Source: Niallia sp. Man26 | GTDB taxonomy: Bacteria; Bacillota; Bacilli; Bacillales; Cytobacillaceae | Direction: 5' to 3' | Assembly: GCF_022049065.2 (NCBI RefSeq) | Contig: NZ_CP095743.1 | Span: forward strand, 1,503,001 to 1,567,000 | DNA: 64,000 nt | Part shown: positions 10,642 through 18,688 of the stretch, piece after piece | How the letters are laid out: every line of letters begins with the position of its first letter | How positions within the stretch are numbered: the stretch's first letter is position 1 | Position numbers and translations under genes: made by a program | Notes under the pieces: generated by a model | Told to the model about the DNA's origin: nothing | The model's input: the letters and a program-made list of their open reading frames with translations, nothing else | Database searches by the model: none

Positions 10642-11031
10642 ATGGCTAAATATTCTAAAGAAGAAATATTGAAGCGGACAGAAGAGCTTGCCAAAATGAT
10701 TCAGGAAACAGAAGAGGTTGATTTTTACATACGTGCGGAAAAACAAATCAACCAAAACAGTAAAGTGAATGACCGAATTGCTCAGATTAAAAAGCTGCAG
10801 AAGCAAGCAGTAAATTTGCAGCATTATGGAAAAATTTCAGCACTGAAGGAAACAGAAGCGAAGATTGATGCACTTCAAGCAGAAATTGACGAGATACCGA
10901 TCGTATCAGAATTTAAAGAATCACAAAAAATTGTCAATGACATGCTGCAGCTCGTGACGAAAACAATTGCCAACAATGTTGTTGATTCCTTTGATGATAT
11001 AAATACAACAAACAAAAATAAACTTCATTAA
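10642..11031 (+). CDS. ymcA: RicA/YmcA, RicAFT (Y-complex) subunit
   Basis: 129-aa helical protein of the YlbF/YmcA family. In B. subtilis it forms the Fe-S RicA-RicF-RicT complex that steers RNase Y and affects competence, biofilm and sporulation. The first half (KEEILKRTEELAKMIQETEEVDFYIRAEKQINQN) is typical. It starts one base after the miaB stop. The next gene is normally cotE, then mutS-mutL; here the conserved order stops and a decayed insertion element begins ten bases after the ymcA stop. The C-terminus (DDINTTNKNKLH) looks short or altered, so a small effect of the insertion on the tail is possible. Confidence 0.9.
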   Translation: MAKYSKEEILKRTEELAKMIQETEEVDFYIRAEKQINQNSKVNDRIAQIKKLQKQAVNLQHYGKISALKETEAKIDALQAEIDEIPIVSEFKESQKIVNDMLQLVTKTIANNVVDSFDDINTTNKNKLH

Positions 11032-11059
11032 GAAGCATGTTAAAAAGCCAACAATGTTG

Positions 11060-11113
11060 AACTGCGCCCCAATTGGTAGACTCTGTCTAACAATTGGAGG
11101 TGCAGTTTTTTTA
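11060..11113 (+). terminator. Hairpin inside the left end of the IS relic
   Basis: A long imperfect stem (AACTGC...TAGAC with GTCTA...GCAGTT) is followed by a T-run. It may shield the element from outside transcription, and it would now also terminate miaB-ymcA transcripts. Confidence 0.6.
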
Positions 11114-11242
11114 TGACTAAATACAAGTGATATAAAATTAAATATTGTCCAAGGCTTCAACCCGAAAGTAATTGCCACTAATGGATACTGCATTCTTTTT
11201 AAAATCCCTAGTTATACAATGGTGTATAATTAGCAGAGATAA

Positions 11243-11656
11243 ATGAAGGTTGGCGATATAGAAGCCCCTGAACCGCAAGAAAAGGGGCATCCATCCGTAA
11301 AAAAACCAACCTATTCACTTGTTTCGGAGATGTTAGAGAAAGCCCTTGAACGTTCACCAGAAGAGCAAATCAGATCAAGGCTGGCATTACCAGATGAAAC
11401 AATATCATCATGCCCTCCAAAAAAGAGGAATGAAACAAAGTATGTCTCATAAAGGAAACTGTTACGATAGCTCAGTGATGGAGAATTTCTTCGGGATGAT
11501 GAAATCAGAATTCCTTTAATATAAGGAATTCGAATATGTAGAACATCTTAAATAAGAACCTTGAAAAATATATGGAATATTATAATGCCAAACGGATAAG
11601 GCAAATTCAAAATGAGTCCGGTACAATACCGAACTCATTTTGAGCAAGCTGTCTGA
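11243..11656 (+). pseudogene. IS3-type transposase (orfB) remnant
   Basis: Recognisable rve/DDE integrase pieces are scattered over frames. KPTYSLVSEMLEKALER is in the first frame. DQGWHYQMKQYHHALQ and MSHKGNCYDSSVMENFFG, which carry the second catalytic Asp and the catalytic Glu, are in another. LEKYMEYYNAKRI and SPVQYRTHFEQAV come near the end. In-frame stops interrupt it near 11517 and 11551 and frameshifts separate the blocks, so it cannot make an active enzyme. The N-terminal half of orfB and most of orfA are missing. Confidence 0.88.
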
Positions 11657-11719
11657 TGAAATAACCGTACATAACTTTTAGGGGTCACTTCCATGTTGTT
11701 GGCTTTTTATCTTTTACAG

Positions 11720-12064
11720 TTATTTATTATTAAGAATGTTGATTGCTTGCAGGAATGCTTTCCTGTATTCCTGCTGTTCCTTCATCGCAGTCTCGAGAGT
11801 AGTCAGCAAGGATTTGTTTAGCTGTCTTGTTTCTCTATCTCGATTGTTACTTTGCTGAATAGTATTTAAAAGAAAGGTGTAAACAAGCATTAAGCTCGAA
11901 TAATTGTCCACATAGGTTAAACTGACTGCACTGCCGCCATTTCCTCCTTCTGCGTGTGTGTTGACAGAAGGTGCTCCTGATTCAAGGATTTTGTCAACAA
12001 GCTCCTCTGGCACGCCTAATTCCTGCAGCTTTTCCTTCGTTAAGCCAATGTTCTTTTCCGCCAT
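11720..12064 (-). CDS. Unknown small protein with C-terminal helical region
   Basis: 114 aa, not recognised. Residues 1-30 (NIGLTKEKLQELGVPEELVDKI) look like a short helical hairpin. Residues 35-50 are Gly/Ser-rich with a VSLTYVDNYSSLM stretch, and the C-terminal half (about 65-112) is charged, Gln-rich and helical, possibly coiled coil. There is no signal peptide or membrane segment. ATG is preceded by AAAGGAAGTGGG. It is last of three same-strand small genes, 107 bases after the previous one. The context (sporulating host, cotE-like position, sigma-K-like promoter upstream of the set) suggests a spore-surface role, but that is inference. Confidence 0.6.
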   Translation of the reverse strand: MAEKNIGLTKEKLQELGVPEELVDKILESGAPSVNTHAEGGNGGSAVSLTYVDNYSSLMLVYTFLLNTIQQSNNRDRETRQLNKSLLTTLETAMKEQQEYRKAFLQAINILNNK

Positions 12065-12171
12065 GTTCCCACTTCCTTTCGTTTATGTAATATATATAAG
12101 ATAAGAAGGGCAGTCATGCCCATAATTGACGAATCAATCACGGAAATGCTGCCCGGAAATTTTGATTAGTA

Positions 12172-12441
12172 TTAAGCTTCGTTCACCTGTTCAGGGTTGT
12201 TCTCGTTGAAAGAAACAGCAGTAGCATCACCAGCACTGTTTGCATTTACAAGAATTCCGCCAATGAAGAAGTTCAACAAGTTTACACCTACAGCAGCTCC
12301 TCCAGCAGCACCAGCAGCAGAAAATTGGTTAGCTAGGTTACCGTTACCTTGAGTAGCGTTTGTAAATGCACGAAGTTCTGTACCGTTACCAGAGCCAGAA
12401 CGGCTTCTTTTGTGAGAATCAGATGTGCATCCAGACAACAT
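12172..12441 (-). CDS. Unknown small Gly/Ala-rich protein
   Basis: 89 aa, not recognised. A basic, Ser/Gly-rich N-terminus (SHKRSRSGSGNG) is followed by a central Ala/Gly segment and a hydrophobic stretch (GVNLLNFFIGGILV, about residues 53-66), then an acidic Asn-rich tail. The ribosome binding site AAAGGAGGTGAAATCAT is one of the strongest in the window, so high expression is likely. The composition fits a self-assembling spore-surface protein or a bacteriocin-like peptide, but no double-glycine leader or transporter gene is nearby. It lies 38 bases downstream of the 12860-12480 gene. Confidence 0.62.
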   Translation of the reverse strand: MLSGCTSDSHKRSRSGSGNGTELRAFTNATQGNGNLANQFSAAGAAGGAAVGVNLLNFFIGGILVNANSAGDATAVSFNENNPEQVNEA

Positions 12442-12479
12442 ATGATTTCACCTCCTTTCAAGCAACATTTCTTTTTTTG

Positions 12480-12860
12480 TTATTTCTTTATGAAATTAGA
12501 AAGGTCTAATGAGAAAAGTGATTTTCCATTTACATTTACTTTTAAATTTCCTTCCTCATTTGAAGCGTCAATGACAGGTAGCTTTTCTTTCAGCTTGCTG
12601 AGGTTATCCTCATTCAGCAAGTCTTTAATGGAATTAATATTTAGTGTATTGACTGCTTTTTCCTTTATCGCATCCACACTTTTATTCGCAACAGTGTCTG
12701 TGACCTTGCTGCTGAGCTTTTTTGCCAAGCCGCCCATTTCTTCTGTCATCTTGTTCATGAACTGCTCGACATATGCTGCTCTTTCTTCATTTGAAACTTC
12801 TTTTCCATTTACATTAAACTTTAAATCGAATTGATCTTTTATATTGAATTTCCCTGCCAA
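12480..12860 (-). CDS. Unknown soluble helical protein
   Basis: About 126 aa, not recognised. It starts AGKFNIKDQFDLKFNVNGKEVSNEER, with the phrase NVNGK recurring near the C-terminus (LKVNVNGKSLFSLDLSN), so two similar beta-like edges flank a charged helical middle. The frame is open upstream to 12908. I prefer TTG 12860 because AAGGGGGTGA lies just before it and the promoter-like sequence overlaps the upstream codons. It is first in a three-gene set, with the 12441-12172 gene 38 bases away. Confidence 0.6.
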   Translation of the reverse strand: MAGKFNIKDQFDLKFNVNGKEVSNEERAAYVEQFMNKMTEEMGGLAKKLSSKVTDTVANKSVDAIKEKAVNTLNINSIKDLLNEDNLSKLKEKLPVIDASNEEGNLKVNVNGKSLFSLDLSNFIKK

Positions 12861-12884
12861 CTCCCTCACCCCCTTGCCGTATAG

Positions 12885-12915
12885 TACAGTATATAAAAAC
12901 GAGACCAAGCTGTAT
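12885..12915 (-). promoter_or_regulatory. Possible sigma-K-type promoter for the small-gene set
   Basis: On the minus strand, TACA is followed 17 bases later by TATACTGTA. The sigma-K consensus is an AC-centred -35 and CATAnnnTA -10 with 16-17 spacing, so there is one mismatch. The site places the start of transcription just before the 12860 start codon. Confidence 0.35.
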
Positions 12916-12922
12916 CCGCGAA

Positions 12923-13252
12923 TTAATCAGTGCAAACGCATATTTTTAAGACAACAATACAAATAAGCCTTGGAAAGCGTTCTTGAACCTTAAAAAACAA
13001 CAAAAGGGTTAGAGTTTTCAGCATTTGCTGCTTAACATCACTGCTTTTTTCTTTATTTTTATTTTTATCATTCATTTTTATTGAGCCACTTGCCTTTGCA
13101 GTCAGACTGTCAGGTGCAAGTTGTTCGACAGGGAAGAGTATGAAGAAGGGCGAAGAGGAGCAGCAGTCATTTACTGCAAGCCTCATAAATAAAGCGCCGA
13201 ATATAGAAGACACTTGAGTATGTGAAAAAGCAGGAACAAAGTGATGATCCAT
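12923..13252 (-). CDS. Doubtful ORF, 109 aa
   Basis: An open frame on the minus strand without a good ribosome binding site or a recognised family. It contains a Lys/Asn/Asp-rich stretch (KMNDKNKNKEKSSDVKQQ) flanked by hydrophobic pieces. It fills most of the otherwise empty 12.9-13.5 kb gap. It could be a real small gene, a decayed one, or chance. The remainder of the gap (13253-13500) holds nothing I can identify apart from the ribosome binding site of the next gene. Confidence 0.22.
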   Translation of the reverse strand: MDHHFVPAFSHTQVSSIFGALFMRLAVNDCCSSSPFFILFPVEQLAPDSLTAKASGSIKMNDKNKNKEKSSDVKQQMLKTLTLLLFFKVQERFPRLICIVVLKICVCTD

Positions 13253-13500
13253 TTATCAGCAGAGAGGGGCACTCATCTATATGAAGAAGTTTGTAGTGTT
13301 CATCCTTGTGCCGAAGATGCCTTAACATAAAGAATCACAGTTGAATGGTTATCCGTACACAGCTCCTGTTCAACCCTCGTGCCGCATACTAAGTTCATCG
13401 TGTGACACAGCAGGATTTCAATGAGTATTGCTAGAATGTAAACGATAGGAAACTTATCTTTGCTGCTAGAAAAACAGGATCAAATATTTGGAGGTATGTT

Positions 13501-14025
13501 ATGTCTGAAAAGCAAACTTTTGAGCATATAGTCTATTACACGGAAGGTAATAATCTTGTAATAGAGAGAAAGTTTAAGGCACCTAGAGCAGCGGTTTTTA
13601 AGGCCTATTCCGACTCAGCACTGATAGAGGCTTGGTGGGGACCAGAGGGCTGGAAAACTAAAAATACAAGCTTTGAATTCAAGCAAAATGGCGTATGGCA
13701 TTATTGCATGACTTGTACAGATGAAAATCAGGGAGATTTTTTTGGGCAGGAATCTTGGGGACTTGCAGTGTATAAGAAAATGGTTGCACCAGAAGTCATA
13801 CTCTATACAGATGCGTTCTCAGATAAGGACGGAAATGTTGCTCCTGACATGCCGGAAATGCAGATCAGCGTCTTTTTCAAGGAAGAAAGCCAGCAAACAC
13901 TTCTTGAAATTAAGAGCGCCTTTGCTTCAGAGGAAGCGCTGATGCAAGTGTTGGAAATGGGTGTTGTCCAAGGCATGGAATCCCAATTCTGCCGTCTGGA
14001 CGAATTGCTTGCTAATGGCTTATAA
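13501..14025 (+). CDS. SRPBCC/AHSA1-like domain protein
   Basis: 174-aa protein of the START/Bet v1-like superfamily, AHSA1 subgroup. The family opening is clear: a strand with ERKFKAPRAAVFKAYSD, then ALIEAWWGPEGWKT and GVWHYCMTCTDENQ. Members bind small hydrophobic ligands in a helix-grip cavity; the ligand here is unknown. It is probably cytoplasmic. GGAGG lies six bases before ATG 13501. It converges on a methyltransferase gene, with a shared terminator between them. Confidence 0.8.
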   Translation: MSEKQTFEHIVYYTEGNNLVIERKFKAPRAAVFKAYSDSALIEAWWGPEGWKTKNTSFEFKQNGVWHYCMTCTDENQGDFFGQESWGLAVYKKMVAPEVILYTDAFSDKDGNVAPDMPEMQISVFFKEESQQTLLEIKSAFASEEALMQVLEMGVVQGMESQFCRLDELLANGL

Positions 14026-14032
14026 ACTAAAC

Positions 14033-14069
14033 AAACAGAATGCCTTTAATAACAGCATTCTGTTTTTTA
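14033..14069. terminator. Bidirectional terminator
   Basis: An 11-bp stem (AAACAGAATGC/GCATTCTGTTT) with T-run on the plus side and A-rich flank on the other, between convergent genes. Confidence 0.85.
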
Positions 14070-14077
14070 TTTATTGT

Positions 14078-14851
14078 TTATTCCTTCATACCGATGACTC
14101 GAATTCGTTTATAGTCGGCTATCCATGTGCCATCCACATATAAATCTGCTCTTAATTTAGCTTCTACACTTTTAATAATCTTATTTTTTGTGCTCTCTGC
14201 CATTCCTGCAAAAAATGCTCCACCAAACATCTCCAGCCAGTTATACAGACCGTTTTCACCAATAAAAGGTGTTGGCCTGTCAAAATGCTGTGCATAAATA
14301 CAGCGGAATCCTATTTGCTCCATTTTGGTTGTATACTCAGCAATACTCGGGAAATACCAGGGATACTTATCCCAGTCAAAGGTCAACCCGCAAGCAGCGA
14401 TTTCTGATAGAACTGCTTCTGAAATCTTTTGCACATTGCCTTTTCCACCGAATTCGGCAACAAACCTTCCTCCTTGCTTTAAACTTGTATAAATGGAAGC
14501 TAATGCTTGCTCAGGAGGCTTAACCCAATGAAGTGTCGCATTGGAAAAAACAGCATCAAATTCCTCGGTATATGGAAGGTTTGTCGCATCGCCTACAAGG
14601 AAGTTCAGATGAGGGTACTTCTTTTTTGCGGTAGCAATCATATTCGGCGAGTTATCCATGCCAAGAACTTCACAGTTGCTCGCAGATAACTTGTTTGCCA
14701 AATCTCCTGTGCCGCAGCCAAGATCCAATATTTTTTCCCCAGCTTTCGGAGCAAGGAGGCTGACTAAATCACCTCCGTAGTTTGATACGAATGAATGTTT
14801 TTCATCGTATAAGCCTGCATTCCACATGTCTTGCTTACTTATGCTGTTCAT
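14078..14851 (-). CDS. Class I SAM-dependent methyltransferase
   Basis: 257 aa. The SAM-binding motif I is ILDLGCGTGDLANKL at about residues 41-55, with the acidic motif II in VLGMDNSPNMI. Motif IV-like FDAVFSNATLHWV matches the Methyltransf_11/25 pattern also seen in trans-aconitate methyltransferase relatives. The substrate cannot be told. ATG is preceded by AAAGGGGAAAGACG. It is divergent from a LysR regulator with a palindrome between, so control by that regulator is likely. Confidence 0.85.
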   Translation of the reverse strand: MNSISKQDMWNAGLYDEKHSFVSNYGGDLVSLLAPKAGEKILDLGCGTGDLANKLSASNCEVLGMDNSPNMIATAKKKYPHLNFLVGDATNLPYTEEFDAVFSNATLHWVKPPEQALASIYTSLKQGGRFVAEFGGKGNVQKISEAVLSEIAACGLTFDWDKYPWYFPSIAEYTTKMEQIGFRCIYAQHFDRPTPFIGENGLYNWLEMFGGAFFAGMAESTKNKIIKSVEAKLRADLYVDGTWIADYKRIRVIGMKE

Positions 14852-14943
14852 CGTCTTTCCCCTTTCTTTCGTATATGTATATTTCTGTAATTAGATTATA
14901 ATGGGAATAACATTGTTTGGAAATTAACAAAAAACGAAGAAAT

Positions 14944-14962
14944 TAATAACGGATAGTTATTA
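14944..14962. promoter_or_regulatory. Palindrome in the methyltransferase-LysR intergenic region
   Basis: TAATAAC-GGATA-GTTATTA, with 7-bp arms and a 5-base centre, lies 14 bases before the LysR start. It is a plausible autoregulatory operator. Confidence 0.5.
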
Positions 14963-14976
14963 GAGAGTAGGTTAAC

Positions 14977-15840
14977 ATGGATATTAAATGGCTTAAAACG
15001 TTTATTGTTGCTGCAAAGCATGAGAATTTTCGCATCGCATCAGAGGAGCTGTTTTTGACACAGCCTGCTGTCACAAAGCATATTAAAAGATTGGAAGAAA
15101 CATTGCATACAGAATTGTTTGATAGAATCGGCAAAAGTATTTCGCTCACATCAGCTGGTCATCATTTTCTGCCCCTTGCTATGGAAATGATGGATAAATA
15201 TGAGCAAGGCTTGGAGAGTTTTGAATCGTGGAAGCAAGGTTATGTAAAAAAACTGACTATCGCAGCAGCACCGCAAATCGCTTCAAGCATTTTGCCGTCG
15301 ATTTTACGCAGCTTTATGGACCAATACCCGGATATTGAGGTACTTGTCCGCGTGGTGAGCTCCTATGAAATGGGGGAAGAAATCAGCCTATTAAAAGCAG
15401 ATATCGGATTATCACGTTTAAAGCCTATCCAAGCTAGTCTACATGTCGAAACCCTTCATGAAGATAAAGTAATGCTTATAGCGCCTCCTCAAAAGCAAAA
15501 GGAGGAAGGGGAGGTGCTAAAAAAATATAGGTTAATTACGCATAATCATCCAGAATATTGGGAGGATCTGCTACATGTCATTAAAAGAAATTATCCTGCT
15601 GTCAGGACGATGATGGTAAATCAAATGGAAATAACGAAGCGATTTATAGGAATTGGACTCGGTGTATCTTATCTGCCTTACACGACTGTTATGGAAGAAA
15701 TAAAGGAAGCCAGGCTAATGGAAGTAAAGGCGGATAAAATATCGCCCCCAGCATCAACTACCTATTTATTGTCGAAGGTGATAACAAAGGAGGCAAATTT
15801 ATTCATTTCGTTTTTAAAAAGACAGATTGCGACCATGTAG
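14977..15840 (+). CDS. LysR-family transcriptional regulator
   Basis: 287 aa. The N-terminal winged HTH (residues 1-60: MDIKWLKTFIVAAKHENFRIASEELFLTQ, then PAVTKHIKRLEETL) is the LysR signature. A periplasmic-binding-like effector domain follows (about 90-287). LysR proteins often control a divergent gene; here that is the methyltransferase at 14851-14078. ATG 14977 has only a weak ribosome binding site (GAGAGTAGG). The inducer is unknown. Confidence 0.88.
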   Translation: MDIKWLKTFIVAAKHENFRIASEELFLTQPAVTKHIKRLEETLHTELFDRIGKSISLTSAGHHFLPLAMEMMDKYEQGLESFESWKQGYVKKLTIAAAPQIASSILPSILRSFMDQYPDIEVLVRVVSSYEMGEEISLLKADIGLSRLKPIQASLHVETLHEDKVMLIAPPQKQKEEGEVLKKYRLITHNHPEYWEDLLHVIKRNYPAVRTMMVNQMEITKRFIGIGLGVSYLPYTTVMEEIKEARLMEVKADKISPPASTTYLLSKVITKEANLFISFLKRQIATM

Positions 15841-15848
15841 GAGAACTG

Positions 15849-16115
15849 CTATAAGTTCTCTGCTAGAATAATTTTTTCTAGTTCTCTATGAAAATGCAGC
15901 TTTTGAACATGGTCAGCTAGAATCTTGTTTACATCCGTTTCTTTTATGAATGCACGAACAGCACTATTCATTTGCAGCATTGTTCCATATTTGTTTAAAA
16001 GCTGCATATACATTGTCTCTTTTTGAAGCAGCTTGTATTTTTTATAAAGTGATCGAGAGGGCGAAGCGGAAAAAATACCTATTATCAGGCTGAACAATAA
16101 ATCTAACAATTTCAT
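15849..16115 (-). CDS. Unknown small protein with N-terminal hydrophobic segment
   Basis: 88 aa. An N-terminal hydrophobic stretch (LLDLLFSLIIGIFSA, residues 3-17) suggests a membrane anchor or uncleaved signal. The rest is basic and helical (SLYKKYKLLQKETMYMQLLN). It is not recognised. A GGAG site precedes the ATG. It is convergent with the LysR gene; its stop is inside a GAGAACT/AGTTCTC hairpin at 15841-15860. Confidence 0.45.
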   Translation of the reverse strand: MKLLDLLFSLIIGIFSASPSRSLYKKYKLLQKETMYMQLLNKYGTMLQMNSAVRAFIKETDVNKILADHVQKLHFHRELEKIILAENL

Positions 16116-16271
16116 GCAACTCCGTTTATATTAAAGTTTTTTGTCTTTGTTACTATCTACGTGCAAGCAGTCAAAGAAGTTTCTTTATTAAAAGAAAATA
16201 ATAGTTTTGCTTACTCCAAAAGTTTCAGCAAGTGTGAATAGTATGGTAGAATTGCATTCGAGGTGGTAAAA

Positions 16272-17012
16272 ATGGAGCAGCTGATTTATACGCTGTTGGC
16301 ATATATCAACAATTCCTTGAACAAGGATATTAATTATCATGTAGCAAGAGGTCTTCTTGAACATATTCATGAGATTGAAAGCTTCTCACTCGAAAGCGCT
16401 GCAGATGCTTGTCATGTGGCACCATCTACGATTAACCGCTTTTGTAAGAGAATTGGATTCCGGAATTTTTCTAGCATGCGCAACAGTGTCAATATCCCAA
16501 TTGATGCATCACTTAACGAAACGAATCATACTCCACTACATACACATGAACTGTTTCAGCAATTAAACGAAAATCTTGCCATGATTGATCAAATACCGCT
16601 AGAGCAGATTGATCGCATTGCAACACGTATCAAAAAATCAAAAAGAATCATCATACTAGGTTTTGAGAAATATCAAGTCCAAGCGATGGAACTGCAGAAG
16701 AAGTTGCTTCTTTTAGGTAAGCTGAGTGAGTGCGGCACCAATTTCTTTAAACAAATGGATGCATTAGCAGAGCTCGGCGAGGATGACCTCATTATTACGA
16801 TTTCCATTCAAGGGAATATATTTTCTGCCTATTTTCCATTTATTGAAAAATTCAAGGCTGCACAAGGTCAAAAGCTCCTTATAACGTTTTCGGACGAGCT
16901 TGGTAAATTAGGCGTTTTCGATGAAATCATCCAATGTGGCAAAATAGAAAACTCAAGCGTGAGCAGTTATACACTTCTGAGGCTGTTTGATGTGCTCTTT
17001 TCCCGTTATTAA
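16272..17012 (+). CDS. MurR/RpiR-family transcriptional regulator
   Basis: 247 aa. The N-terminal HTH_6 domain (about 1-75; SLESAADACHVAPSTINRFCKRIGF) is followed by a SIS phosphosugar-binding domain (about 100-240; KSKRIIILGFEKYQVQAMELQ). RpiR-type proteins sense sugar phosphates. The start chosen is ATG 16272, after GAGGTGG; GTG 16263 overlaps that site. The next gene is a 6-phospho-beta-glucosidase, whose substrate or product is the likely effector. Its stop codon overlaps the first of two similar palindromes, the second being in the leader of the glucosidase gene. Confidence 0.87.
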   Translation: MEQLIYTLLAYINNSLNKDINYHVARGLLEHIHEIESFSLESAADACHVAPSTINRFCKRIGFRNFSSMRNSVNIPIDASLNETNHTPLHTHELFQQLNENLAMIDQIPLEQIDRIATRIKKSKRIIILGFEKYQVQAMELQKKLLLLGKLSECGTNFFKQMDALAELGEDDLIITISIQGNIFSAYFPFIEKFKAAQGQKLLITFSDELGKLGVFDEIIQCGKIENSSVSSYTLLRLFDVLFSRY

Positions 17013-17033
17013 CTGGTCTCATTCAGACCAGTT
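17011..17033. promoter_or_regulatory. Palindrome, copy 1 (RpiR-glucosidase region)
   Basis: AACTGGTCT, five bases, AGACCAGTT: perfect 9-bp arms. It overlaps the RpiR stop codon and is followed by C-rich DNA rather than a T-run, which argues against a terminator. Confidence 0.6.
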
Positions 17034-17040
17034 CCCCCCG

Positions 17041-17069
17041 TTGACAGCAGATAGGTGTTGGTCTATCAG
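17041..17069 (+). promoter_or_regulatory. Possible promoter for the GH1 gene
   Basis: TTGACA (17041-17046), a 17-base spacer and TATCAG (17064-17069). The -35 is perfect and the -10 weak. It lies directly after palindrome copy 1 and before copy 2, fitting a repressor-controlled promoter. Confidence 0.4.
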
Positions 17070-17114
17070 CTTTAATTCTTAGTGACGTGAATAATAGTTT
17101 TTATAAAGCCAATA

Positions 17115-17137
17115 AGCTGGTCTTAATCAGACCAGTT
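17115..17137. promoter_or_regulatory. Palindrome, copy 2 (RpiR-glucosidase region)
   Basis: AGCTGGTCT, five bases, AGACCAGTT, nearly identical to copy 1 104 bases upstream. TTTTTCTTG follows, so as RNA it could also act as a terminator in the glucosidase leader. Confidence 0.55.
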
Positions 17138-17155
17138 TTTCTTGTGGAATACTAG

Positions 17156-18646
<1,491 letters not shown>

Positions 18647-18648
18647 TT

Positions 18649-18688
18649 AAAATTAACGCCTTCTCACATGGAGAAGGCGTTAATTTTT
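18649..18688. terminator. Strong bidirectional terminator
   Basis: A perfect 17-bp stem from AAAATTAACGCC to GGCGTTAATTTT with a 5-base loop. The U-tract is encoded in the stem ends in both directions. It serves both the GH1 gene and the convergent GerAB-type gene, whose stop it overlaps. Confidence 0.9.

Larger units (their letters stand above)
11041..11709 (+). mobile_element. Decayed IS3-family insertion sequence
   Basis: The element is bounded by a perfect 14-bp inverted repeat: TAAAAAGCCAACAA at 11041-11054 and its complement at 11696-11709, with weaker similarity continuing inward. It contains a degenerate IS3-type orfB and possibly the first codons of orfA (ATGACTAAATACAAG at 11113). 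At about 670 bp it is roughly half a full IS3 element, so the middle is deleted. No clear target duplication is seen. Confidence 0.85.

Noticed and set aside
12349..12834. 161-aa plus-strand ORF across the small-gene cassette
   Set aside because: It lies antisense to two minus-strand genes with far better ribosome binding sites, and its Phe/Ser-rich composition is typical of antisense frames.
17011..17033. Palindrome copy 1 as a plain terminator of the RpiR gene
   Set aside because: A C-run instead of a T-run follows, and a near-identical second copy lies in the next gene's leader, so an operator is more likely.
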